A stretch of DNA of 64,000 nucleotides from Gymnopilus junonius (taxonomy: Eukaryota > Basidiomycota > Agaricomycetes > Agaricales > Galerinaceae), in assembly GCA_015501075.1 (NCBI GenBank), contig JADNYJ010000117.1:62001-126000 (forward strand). The letters are read 5' to 3'. Below are positions 35,604 to 45,812 of this stretch, piece after piece. Each line of letters opens with the position of its first letter. The first letter of the stretch is position 1. The notes below the pieces were generated by a model. That model saw only the letters and a list, made by a program, of their open reading frames with translations. It had not been told where the DNA came from and made no database searches. The position numbers and the translations under genes are program-made.

Positions 35604-36325
35604 ATGACCTTACGATTTGCATTGCTGGGTGGCTCTACGTACATGCAGCTTTCTAGCAGAATGTCCCGGAATTTGGCGGGGAGTTTTCTGGAAAATTTTA
35701 TCATCCGGGCACGATCATGCCGAAATATACACACCACTCTTATTAGACGAGATCGCTCGTTCACCAACCTTCTAGCAGATGATAATCCACCTGCTGTACA
35801 GGTCGCTTCGATATCCGAGTCTGGAATTCAGCTTGCAGATGGCTTGATTATACCTGGAGCATGTATATTTCTGGAGGGGAAAGTATTTCTCTGGGACGTC
35901 CCAGAAATCAATTTGAAGTCCAAGGTAACAGCAGAACGGTGGCATGGATGGGATGAGGACCGTTTTGAGCTGCTGGATGTGGTCACCCCCAGGCCAGGTA
36001 AGTTTTCTTGAAGGAGGAACATGATTACTCTCTGAACTGTTTTGTCGTAGAAATACTCCTCCTGGGCACAGGCAAGACGCTGATAATGCCCCCGCCATTT
36101 CTGCGCCCGTATCTAAGCAAACATGGTATTCAGCTGGACGTAATGGACACGGTAAATTTCTTTATGGTTTTCTGTGTCGAAGTGCTGAATTTCCTTTTCT
36201 GCCAGAGAAACGCGTGTTCGACTTATAATATCTTAGCGGAGGAAGGAAGACGCGTAGCTGCTGCTCTCATGCCACTCACACCTTACTCTTGGCCGAAGTC
36301 ATCGATACCTGCTCCTGGGCCATAA
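35604..36325 (+). CDS. NDUFAF3: Complex I assembly factor NDUFAF3 (MTH938-like domain)
   Basis: Mitochondrial assembly factor for complex I with an MTH938/DUF498-type fold. The start chosen is MTLRFALLGGSTYMQL; an upstream in-frame Met at 35559 is less likely. The N-terminus is basic and hydroxylated (RMSRNLAGSF, RARSCRNIHTTLIRRDRSF), fitting a mitochondrial presequence. Then QVASISESGIQLADGLIIPG, FLWDVPEINL, the second exon ILLLGTGKTLIMPPPFLRPY with LSKHGIQLDVMDT, and the last exon RNACSTYNILAEEGRRVAAA followed by LMPLT. These are the family's conserved segments: the GTG loop and the STYNILAEEGR helix. Introns near 35998-36050 and 36152-36207 have consensus ends and the frame is clean. It sits between the lipoate ligase (divergent) and two further genes, one of them NDUFA8. 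Confidence 0.9.
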
Positions 36326-36403
36326 TATATCACGCTCCTCGTTAAGGTCTCCTCTTCGTATATTATGGTGTGTACTCGTAATAATATAACTCAAGCTTTG
36401 ATT

Positions 36404-37087
36404 TTATTCTTCATCATTCTCGTCAGGATGTGCTTTCCGTTTACCTTTATTGTTCGAGGCTTCAGCTGTACGACTTTGAGTGACTTCCTCCTGTTGCTCC
36501 TCAGGATACATTGGAGGCGGGGTATATTGAACCGGAAGAAGGTCGCCTGTCAAAATTGGATTATTGATACCAGGTTAAAATGGCACACGCAACAATGGAA
36601 CATTGATTGAAGGGGTGAAATGGTATTTTCATTGAGAAAGAGACAAAGATCGAAGGAGGTGAAAATAAGCTGGGGTATAAACTTTGCTTACCTGTACTTC
36701 TGTCTCGAGGCTGTAAAAATACCGCTTCCCAACCCGCAAGTCCGCTATCTCGTAGCGTCTTTGTAGGCCCCAGAACTTCGAAATCGCCTGTCGGCTTTCC
36801 TTTATCCTTCTTAGCTCGACATAATTCAAAGTCCTCTTCTGATTGAATATCTAATTCTGGTGGCTCCATGGCATCTACATCCAGTGAATTAGGCGCGACG
36901 TCAGACTGAAGAGCTGACAATGTTTCGGCTTTGAGTTCCGCTATTGTCGTTGTCGGTGCAAGACTTGAAAGCATGATTGTAAGTTTATGGGTTTTTACTT
37001 GAATATGAAAGATTCTAGCAATTCGAGGCGGCTGCGAGATGTTTACACTCAGAAACCACAATTTCAAAAATATTCAATTCATACCAT
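36404..37087 (-). CDS. Small protein with probable ubiquitin-like N-terminal domain
   Basis: No named family, but the N-terminal part (IFHIQVKTHKLTIMLSSLAP, TTTIAELKAETLSALQS) has the beta-hairpin plus helix pattern of a ubiquitin-like fold, and conserved fungal segments follow: EEDFELCRAKKDKGKPTGDF, TLRDSGLAGWEAVFLQPRD. The last exon reads GDLLPVQYTPPPMYPEEQQE and ends in a basic-acidic tail KGKRKAHPDENDEE with stop at 36404. The start codon appears to be ATG at 37085-37087 immediately followed by GTATGAATTG; splicing to CTCGCAG/CCGCCTCGAATTGC gives M-PPRIARIF in frame, so the first coding exon would be the start codon alone. The fallback start is the Met at 36974, which would cut into the first beta strand. 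Divergent from NDUFA8, with 240 bases between starts. Confidence 0.65.
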
Positions 37088-37327
37088 GTTGAAGATAGAC
37101 GACCTTCGGTAGCTTTGAGGACGTTGAAGGAGACACTTAAGCGGATAATACGAAATCAATTCCTAAATAAATGATTTTATTCAATGCCCGCCCCAATAAT
37201 TCCCACCTGCTTACCCTCTTCCGACCTCCATCGTTGACGTCCATTTCAAGGTCTGTTCAACACCATCCTACAGATATGGATTATCGGACTGAACTTTTTG
37301 ACAGTGAAATATTTACCTATTCCAAGA

Positions 37328-38349
37328 ATGAGTACTATTCAGCCTGGCCTGCAGTCTCGGAGGAAGTTCGTCGACGAGACACCCATGCCGGCTGATGTCC
37401 CCCACGTCGAGGAGGTCGGAGTGACAAGCGCACCATTGAAGAGTGCTGCATTCTTCATTGGCGCTTATTGCAAGGAGTACAATGGTCCGAAACGCGTTTC
37501 TCTACCCGTGTCTGGAGTTTGACTCTGTGTCCTTCGTCTAGAGGATTTCATGCTCTGCAAGAATGAGAACCGAGAACCAGGTCATTGTTTGAAGGAAGGC
37601 AGAAAGGTTACACGGTGCACAATTGATTTGTGCGTGTTTCTTGCCGTGTATTCGGGAGCTGTTTTTTGACGATATTTTTCGCCCTCAGGATCACCAAAAT
37701 GCGGGAGCACTGCTTGTCACAATGGGACGAACATTGGAATTGTTTGGAGAAGAAAAACCAGGTAGGTTTTCAGTGAACTCTCTGCGCTTTTACGAGGCTT
37801 CAAGACATGTTAAATGACCACATCGCGTCTCTGAAACATGGCGCAAATATTTCTGGATGCTTTTATTTTCGTTATTCAATATGTGCATCCAGGAAGGCTT
37901 TGACCTTGCGGTGGATGTTACACTACTTCGCTATTGTTCGGTCCTACGGGCCCGCCTGAATAGGTCTAGCTGCCTGTCGTCCTGATGGCGAGCTATGCCC
38001 CCCAGCGCTCCAACGGTCTCCTGCCAGGTCACCAACTCTGTTTTGTTTTGATGATCAACTTCCGTGTATTGCCTGTCTGATTCATACGCTTCTTTATAGG
38101 AATACTATCTCTGCCGTCCGGCTGAGCGAAAGCTCAATGCATGCATGTTTGAAAAGCTTGTACGTTCACTTTCCTTTGCCCTTTTGATTACTTGGACATC
38201 TCTTGTCTCGTCTTGCTCGTTCTATTATGTACGATACTAATATGACTTCACCCTTGCAGGGCTTGACGAAAACCATTCCCGGCACACCTACTGGTCAAAA
38301 GCCAATACACGAAGTAGAGAACCCTATCTACAAGCCAATTCAGAAGTAA
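37328..38349 (+). CDS. NDUFA8: NADH:ubiquinone oxidoreductase subunit NDUFA8 (PGIV, twin CX9C)
   Basis: Accessory subunit of complex I, a twin CX9C protein facing the intermembrane space. Start MSTIQPGLQSRRKFVDETPM, then PHVEEVGVTSAPLKSAAFFI, GAYCKEYN, DFMLCKNENREPGHCLKEG (first CX9C-type pair), RKVTRCTIDL, ITKMREHCLSQWDEHWNCLE, EYYLCRPAERKLNACMFEKL and the end GLTKTIPGTPTGQKPIHEVE followed by NPIYKPIQK. Five exons; the third intron, about 37760-38097, is around 340 bases, long for this genome. The others are short with consensus ends. Frame intact; stop at 38347-38349. A small frame at 37171-37395 overlaps the 5' region in another frame and is not taken as coding. Confidence 0.92.
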
Positions 38350-38603
38350 TCACCAGGATGCTGTACTCCCTTTCTTTTTGAAATGCATTCTTAGTGAGAC
38401 TTATCAATATCTATGCCCCCCTGCCCTGTTGTTTAAAGCTACCAACTTGTCTGATGAAGAAGGCAGAGTCTCTTTGTAGCGTAGACGTGTATTTTTGGAA
38501 TGCCCCAGTCAGCGGTTTTGCACGATCAAATTCACACATGCGCATAACAGGTACCTGTTCTCACTTCGCAACAAACTTCTAACACACAGTCAGCTCCTAG
38601 CTC

Positions 38604-39102
38604 ATGTCTTTTGAGGACATTCCTGAGATTGCTCCATATCCCAGGTTCCATTCCATCCAGTTGTATTCTCTGCCGTTATCTGCCAGACGTTCCCGTTTCA
38701 ACTCGCGATGTTAACCACAACATTCGACTGGATCCATCACAAGTAGATCATCGAGTGGATTTAAATGCTGCTTTGTCCCAGGCCCCAATTCCAGAATGCG
38801 ATCCTAGTCCAACTAAGTATGAGATTGCATTATATTCCTTCAGTGAGGTGTCAAGGCCGATTCCGGAAATGGGCCCTGGGTCACGGCAACTGAGCATCGC
38901 GCTTGATCGCGAAGAACCACCTACTCGTTCAGTGATGAGGCTTTTGGCTGTTGTTACCTCCAATTCTGACAGCCCCGTCCCCGGCGTAGACCCACAGGCT
39001 TCGGGAGCTGATACCCCTCCGGGACCTACTACAGAGCTTCGTGAGTCGGAAGGTTTTCAACGTTCATCAAGATTTAGTTCTCATTTTCTTTTAGGAAAAT
39101 AA
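38604..39102 (+). CDS. Hypothetical protein, about 165 residues, doubtful
   Basis: An open frame of 163 codons starts at 38611 (non-ATG-like start) and contains DVPVSTRDVNHNIRLDPSQV, ALYSFSEVSRPIPEMGPGSR and a proline/serine-rich end. A better start context lies at 38604 (MSFEDIPEIAPYPRFHSIQL) in another frame, which runs for 36 codons before stopping. One missing base near 38685 would join the two into one protein, the same type of defect seen in other genes of this window. No domain, signal peptide or membrane segment is visible. It may be a real short gene with an indel or a chance frame. Confidence 0.35.
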
Positions 39103-39464
39103 GCGGTTCATCAATAGCTCCTCGGACCTCGATCCTATTTAAGGCGAAAAGTGACCAAGTACCCATCTCTTCTCCACTGGCAGTTTCCACTTCCCAGAAA
39201 TCCTTGTCTCTCAGTTAGTTGACAACAGTAATAAATTATTTTACTAGGGAGAAAAATTCAAGAGATGTAGCCACAGTTATTATGAGCTTTCCCTCCCCTG
39301 GAGTTGTTGGTTAACTAGCAAGTAATTATTAGTGGAGTTCGGTTTGTCCTCAGGCACTTGTACTAGCCTGTTGGCGAGGCTCTTGGTAAATACGAGTACA
39401 CACACGGCCCGCACATCCTGCTGCACCTCAAGCCTCGCCAAATTTTAGCATCGACATCGACCAG
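39103..39464. other. Intergenic region upstream of the NOL11-like gene
   Basis: About 360 bases with no recognisable frame. It should contain the promoter of the gene starting at 39465. Nothing else is seen. Confidence 0.35.
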
Positions 39465-42222
39465 ATGTCAATAAACGACATTTTTGTTGTGTCAAGCTAC
39501 ACGTCGTCTGCACGCGGAAAATCTACAGCAAAATATACTCCAGGAGTTTACGCTTCATCTTCAAAAAAGGCGAATAGTTCTGATGGATTCGTAACAGTTG
39601 CAGTCCAAGCAGACGGCGTGCATGTACTTGATGTGTGTATTTTGTTTTTTTCACTAGGGGTGTTGCTGCTTCATGAAGTTTTCAGGTATCTGCACTTCAT
39701 CCTATAATTTCGCATACCCTAGGGCCATCAACTTCATTTGCTTGCCCGCCTTTAACACTTCCATCTTCAAGTCATTCTTCAAGGACATATGCTATTATTT
39801 CGTCTTCCCCAGAATTATCTTCAGCAGAGGAAGCGGGACGGACGTTATGGATGTGGCAAGATGACATTTCTAACTCAAAACCAAAAGAAAAACGGAGTAA
39901 TGTTATAGTGAGTTTTGTCATGAATGAACATGCTGAGCGATGTCAACTGACCAGGACCCAGTTCTCCCAAGATGAAGTGGCGTATGGTTTATATTCTTGT
40001 ACCGACCTTCCAGAGAGGATAGTGGCGCTCTCAATCACAGGGAATATCGCAGTCGTGGATGCGGATTCGCTTGAAGTTAAAACAACGTTTAGCTCAAGTG
40101 CTTCAGCGGTCATTCATGCCAGCTTCTTCTCCGCGTGTACATCGTCGTTCTCTTCCTTACAGCAAGGCGGAGTTCTGGTTGTAGTTTCCTCTGGACCCTC
40201 AAAGTCGACACATCTTAGAATTTTGGCGATCGATGAGGCAGATTCAATATCACTGAAGCAGGAAAATCAAATTTCGGTAGACAGTGAAGTTTGTTTTCCA
40301 TTCTTCTTATTATTTGTGCGTCATTTGATTTTTTTTCTGTCTCCAGAAGATTTCCAGTGTATCATGCAGTAGGACAGGCGTCCTCAGCATTCTCAGTATG
40401 TTTCTACTTCCCCTTCCTTTAAGGCAAGCCTAAACGTTTCATATAGCTATCGACGGGCTCTGGAATTCGTACCAATTGAACTCGAAATTGACAACACCGC
40501 CCGAGCAACTATCACCTCCTCTGCACCTGTCGGGCTTTTCTTTCCTCTCCGAACCCTCCACTCTCCCTGTGTCCCTGCTCGCCTTATCATCCTCCCACGT
40601 CCTCTTAGCCGCCGTTGCATCCCAAGAAATCACACTCCTACTATGGGACCTCCAGTTCTCCGTCCTTCTATCTTCACACACCTTTGCTATACCGTCTGCC
40701 CTCTCTTCCTCGCCTCTTCACATCCGGCTCGTCTCAGGTGTGGACAGCCCAACAAAAACGGCGGCACAGATCGATGGCCAGGCCATCCTCATACTTTCTT
40801 CAATACCCGCCAAGGATAGTAACAAAACAGTTTCTGTCCTTGTAGCCGTGCCTTACACGGTGCCTGTTGTGTCGACTATCGCTGCTGCTATGGGTCGAGG
40901 CGATGCTGGGAAGAAGTGGCTGCAAGCTCCGGAGGAAAAGAAAGAGATGAGCGCAGACGAGAAAGCGCGGTTGAAGTTGGTAACTACCATGCGGTCTGCA
41001 ATGCAGAGTGGTCGGCCGCAAGGCGCTTCTGCTGCGTTCACAAAGTGGGCCCCCAAGAACGACGAAGTGAGTATTTGTTCTTTTGCAATGCCTGAGATAG
41101 TTCTTATTCTAACTTATGGTCACTCTTAGCCTGCAACCTCAGATTTAGACTACAATTTCGTCAAAGAAGTCCTGAATATCGTCCTTGGTCTATCGTCGGA
41201 ACCAAAACCCAACACCGTTTCTACCGGTGCTGGTTCGTACTCACCAGAGGTAGTAAGATACCTCTTGGAACATCGGGTGGTATGCAGTAATATGGTGCCG
41301 ACATCAAAGGGACTTTTAGGTGCATTGAGAGCTAGAGATGATTGGGTACGTCAATCTGCCTTTGTGGTCTATCGCAGCATGGGATCTCACCTGTCAATTT
41401 TCAGACCTCTGTCGGCCTCGCTTTTACAACGGTGCTAGACATGTCAGAATCCGAGATTCTGGAGTGCTTACACGCCGTAGTGAAATATCACCGTCTGACC
41501 ACGTCAAACGTAGCTCCAATATCCGAGGATGCAATGCAGGTCGATACTCCAATCCCAGCCAGCTCAGGCATCCCCCAATTACCTTCTTTTCTTAAGCTCA
41601 TCGCATCTTATCCAACCTCCCGTGCCCCTCTCGTGTTGGCATTCCGCAAACACATACAGGATGCAGAAGACCTAACTGCCATCCTGCAAGTTCTAGATGG
41701 GTGGATGGTGAAGAAGGTGAAGACGGACGAAAGGTTGTTACCAGGGAAGAAGGATCTGAAGAAGAACGAGCAAGGTGTTTGGGTTGTTGTTGGTCGAAAA
41801 GGAGATAAGGATAAAACAGAAGATATTCCGTCTCTTGGAAAGGTTGATCAACTTCTACCCTCTTTCTCTCTTTTCATGACTGAAATTGTTTTCTTTTCGT
41901 GTTATTTCAGATTGCCGAACTCCTCCAAGTGATCCTCGATGCATGTTTCCTTCCTATATTGCAACATCCCCCAGCACACAAAATTTTACGAAAATTACAA
42001 GATAGATTGACGCCTGAAATCACATTCACAGTCGTAGTGGAGAGCCTTCGTGGCCCACTGCAGCCTTTTGCTATCGCTCAGGAGAAGGTTGTGAAAGAGT
42101 CGCTTATATCGCCACAAGAGCGTGAAAAGGAGAAACAGAAGGGTGATTGGAGGCAAAGAAGGAAGGGTGTGGATGTCGGTGCCGATATCGGGCTATATAA
42201 GCTCGAGGAACTTGTGCTTTAG
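39465..42222 (+). CDS. NOL11: NOL11/Utp8-like nucleolar protein (small-subunit processome)
   Basis: Probable nucleolar protein of the U3 processome group acting in pre-rRNA transcription and processing. The N-terminal half is a beta-propeller-like series (DGFVTVAVQADGVHVLD, LPERIVALSITGNIAVVDAD, SRTGVLSI, TIDGLWNSYQL, ASQEITLLLWDLQFSVLLSS, GQAILILSSI). The helical half follows: SDLDYNFVKEVLNIVLGLSS, VVRYLLEHRVVCSNMVPTSK, LAFTTVLDMSESEILECLHA, LLQVILDACFLPILQHPPAH and the end VDVGADIGLYKLEELVL, which resembles the end of human NOL11. About eight exons, all joins in frame (for example SVDSE/KISSVSC near 40290-40347 and SILT/IDG near 40396-40446). The identification rests mainly on the C-terminal pattern and the overall two-part layout; another processome propeller protein is possible. 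No frame damage. Confidence 0.65.
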
Positions 42223-42666
42223 CTCTCATCAGTATGGTCAATTCGCATGCTTTGGCTTCTGTTCGATATTGATTGCTTCAAGCTGTGCATGGTCCATGAC
42301 TCCGTGGTCTTCATTAGGATGCTTTTTCCACGTCTCGTCATTAGAAAGGTTGATGACGATCAAAAATGGTAGACGTTTTGATATGAAAGACATTTAAATT
42401 TCCTCGTTAGTCAAACGAGATGGATGAACAGTCGGATGGCTGAACAGTTGGACAGATGATAGATGCACGCGAAGTTGCTCGCATTATCCTTGGCACCAAA
42501 ATCCCATCCCTTCTACTTCTGTTTTGAACTGGTGGAGTTTGGTCTGGATGCGACTTACAGCTGATGAATCACAAGTCAGCGTCGAGTATTTGACGCAGCG
42601 GGACTCTTCCTTTCTCTCTTTCTACCTTCGCTAAATTGTCGCTCTTTTGGCCACACTCTTTTTGCG
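42223..42666. other. Intergenic region with promoter shared in design with the next paralogue
   Basis: About 440 bases after the NOL11-like stop. Its last 30 bases contain TGTCGCTCTTTTGGCC (42638-42653), which reappears as TGTCTCTCTTTTGGCC at 45774-45789 at nearly the same distance before the start of the paralogue. This shows that the duplication of the membrane-protein gene included at least the 5' leader. Confidence 0.5.
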
Positions 42667-44246
42667 ATGAGCAATCAAGTGATTATTGACGATATCGACT
42701 CTGCTATCACCTACTCTGGCGGTTGGCAGGAGATAGAGGGGTCAACCCGGCAATGGGGTGGAGGAACCGTACATTCCACGACACAACAGGGGGCGAGCGC
42801 CTCCATCTCTTTCAGTGGTACGTCATAATTCCTTTCAACCAGTATGCCCTCATTACTCAATGCCGCCTGCAGGCACTCGGATCAAGATGTACTGCACTCT
42901 ATTCCACGGTCTTGGAAACGAGATTGCCAATATAAACTTTAATGGCAAAACGAGCACCGTATCAACGCCCTCCCAACCTCAAGATGTTTTCAATCAAATC
43001 TGGTTCGACTCGGGTGAAATCCCCAGTGGTCGATATACTTTTGTCATTTCAAATGGGGGAGGGCCTTCGGATACACCTTTCCAGCTTGATCGGTTTGTCA
43101 TTGAGGGCCTTGTCGTCACTCAGCAGGCACCTCCGCCTACATCTTCACCTCCTGCCCAATCTTCACCTCCTGTCCAATCTCCTTCACCTCCTTCCACTCA
43201 GACTCAAGTTCCCGAGTCAAATCCCCCAACGACTACGCCACCGACACTTGCCTCTGTCATTGGGTCCGAAAGTGACAATTTCGCTGCATCAGGACCCCTG
43301 CTGATATCAACCTTGCCGACAACTAATCCCGGAGCATCATCGGTTTGTAAGTTTGTTGATCCCGCACTTGCTTTCTTTAGTCTACACACTCAGTTTGACA
43401 CTGTAGTCACGTCATCCGAACTACTGACAGTCGGCACAGCAACGGCACCAGGACAGACAACGGTTGTTTCGATTCAGTCGATTCAGGACGTATCTACCAC
43501 AAGTATTGAGGATGGGAGTTCTCCAACTCAGACAGTCAATTCACCCGAGCCTGCTTCATTGAACACTGTCTCGAGGAAAACTCCAATAGGAGCTGTTGTC
43601 GGAGGCGTAATTGGAGGCTTATTATTTCTGATCATGTTACTCCTAGGATTTGTCGTTTTGCGGCGCCAGATGAAGGCGAGGCGGCATACTAAGTTAGCTG
43701 AAGAGACTGAAGGGGGTGCTGGTGAGCAGCGGCTGTATTTTTCTTGAGTATAAAGCCTGAAGATCTTCCATAGATCGTCCTAAAAGTCTGACTTCTGTCA
43801 CTCCATTCCGCCTTGACACCCGTTCCGCCTCCACTCATAGCCTTTTGTCTCCGATGTCAGACGTTCATAATCTCAACAGCTCAGCATCCTCTTTTTCCAC
43901 TGACGGGTATCTCGCAACTGTGCCCCATGGCAGTCGCCGCCGTTCAATTGAAAAACTCCCGTCGTCCCTTCCAGATAGGCTGCGGCATCCATCTTCTCCG
44001 CTGACGCATGGGGCTATGATCACCGCCTCAAGCATTACAAACCCTCCTCCCCATAATATCTTTCTCCATATGCATCACAATCCGCGAGAGCAAAGTGCTA
44101 GCTCTGCATCTCTTGCATCGCATCACCACGTTGGAGACGGCATTTCGACCTCTGCTTCGAGCTCTTTTTACATGCCTATGAATGACAATGTCAGCAGCAA
44201 TATTGCACGACCTCCATCTTATCATCTTATTCAAACGGGAAACTGA
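42667..44246 (+). CDS. Single-pass membrane protein with extracellular beta domain (copy 1)
   Basis: Member of a large agaricomycete family of Mid2-like surface proteins. Start MSNQVIIDDIDSAITYSGGW. The N-terminal 150 residues look like a beta-sandwich (EIEGSTRQWGGGTVHSTTQQ, ASASISFSG, FHGLGNEIANINFNGKTSTV, DSGEIPSGRYTFVISNGGGP, FQLDRFVIEGL). A Pro/Ser/Thr stalk follows, then a glycine-rich membrane helix (IGAVVGGVIGGLLFLIMLLL), a basic stop-transfer stretch (RRQMKARRHTK) and a long cytoplasmic Ser-rich tail ending RPPSYHLIQTGN. No classical signal peptide is apparent. Introns near 42819-42872, 43346-43407 and 43720-43772 are consensus and the frame is clean. It lies 1.6 kb from a tandem paralogue. 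A role in wall sensing is inferred only from the layout. Confidence 0.8.
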
Positions 44247-45812
44247 GGCATAGCAAATGTAACAGCCATGTAGACCACTCTTTATCAGACAATAATTAAA
44301 CAGCTATTCAGGACTAGTATTTATTTACCAATGCGCCCGCATTTCCCTTCCCTTCATTTGATTTGTAAACCCGTCGTTATTCCCCACTCTCTCTTACAGT
44401 CATGACATACACGATCCTTACATCAAGCATTTTTTTTAATCACTGGGTTGAACCCTCTGCTGTATTTAATAGAGGTCGCATTATTGTCATTAGTATGCAT
44501 CGCGATGCAGTCGACTATGTTATGATGCATATCGTTATACCGATACCGCGATCGTTCAGATCTTCTAGCAAGCCAAAATGCAATCTCGTAATGAATAGAT
44601 TTTATTATGCATTCTGGGTCCATTTGCTATGTATTATGATACATCTATTCCCCTAACTAAAACAAGGAATGAAAACAATTTAGTATAACCGCGCCACCCG
44701 CCATCTGCGGCAAAAAATGCTATTTTGGGGCAGAATCATTTCCTTTTCAGTACAGCAACATTAACATTCCAATGCTTCTTGGAGTGTGCCGATCGCAAGC
44801 CTACTCTTCTTTAAATCCGCAATCAGTGACGCACCAAAGAATACGTATTCCTTTTAAATTATGGGCACATACTTATGTTATGTAAGTGTATCGAATGTTT
44901 ATTCGATCATGACCTTTTTTTCTTAGAAATCTACATGATCTTGACCTGATCATCGGTTTTCGCCAAGCAGCGATTATTCCTCTGTTCCAGAAGTCTGTTG
45001 TGCCTATCGGCGCCAAGTTGGCGTCGGGCGCTGCTGTCGTAAGATGGTCCATGATCACCATTCTCTAACGCTCCCCAGTTATCACGGATATGATCAGGCC
45101 AAAGTAAGGCGTCGCCTCTTTCCTGATGCTTTTCAAGCCTCCATCTCCGCGTCCTACTAGATGGTTTAACTTTTATAATTTCTCTCCCCAACCCGGCCAT
45201 ACAGGCCGCAAGTCTAGCCTCCGACTCTGAAGTTAGTTAAACTTCTAGAGACTGCCCCAAAGGTGGGCAGCAATATTCCGAGTCAAAGTAGGACTTAGAA
45301 CACCATGCTCAGTGAGCAAATGCGGAGCGCTCTGCCAACTTTGAACCCCCGAAGCGCGACTGAGTCGGAACGACTTCATTGGCCAAGGGGCCGTTTGGTG
45401 GACAGACATAGCCGATTAGCCAAATTCCGGATTGAGGGCATTTATATCGACAAAAAATCTTGACTTGAAGGCGCGTCATAGAAAGGACTGGAATGAATAG
45501 GGATGAAAGTCAAAGGACGACCGTTATGCGCCGCCGCATTTTATCCATCAAATATTCAATAGGCGGACCGGGTGGACCGTGTATCAGAGTAAGTTGGTGC
45601 CTGACATTCCCCTTGATGCGTATCCCTGCGAATAAGTCCCTCTGCTCTTCCTTCTGCTCTGGTTAACAAATCGGTATGCATGCGAATGATGGATTGAAAA
45701 ATCAGCATCGAGCCCATAGCTCAGTGGCGCTCCGTAGTCCTCTTCTTCCTCCTACTTCTTCTGGCATTTGAGTTGTCTCTCTTTTGGCCGTTGGCCACCA
45801 CATTCCTTTGAA
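44247..45812. other. Spacer between the tandem paralogues, no recognised gene
   Basis: 1.57 kb. Short frames occur on both strands. A minus-strand frame at 44931-45200 (89 codons, basic, with WRLEKHQERGDALLWPDHIR) may be a decayed mobile-element fragment, but no motif supports this. No long repeat to the flanking genes was noticed except the leader motif at 45774-45789. Confidence 0.35.
45774..45789 (+). promoter_or_regulatory. Leader motif conserved between the tandem paralogues
   Basis: TGTCTCTCTTTTGGCC, 24 bases before the copy 2 start codon, matches TGTCGCTCTTTTGGCC 14 bases before the copy 1 start. The pyrimidine-rich leader may be a transcription-start or translation-control element, or may simply be conserved by recent duplication. 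Confidence 0.4.

Noticed and set aside
37171..37395. Open frame of 74 codons overlapping the NDUFA8 start
   Set aside because: It runs in another frame across the conserved NDUFA8 N-terminus and lacks similarity; at most a transcribed upstream frame.
45713..45745. tRNA-like A box (TAGCTCAGTGG)
   Set aside because: No B box (GGTTCGANTCC) follows within 90 bases and no cloverleaf can be drawn; chance match in a promoter region.
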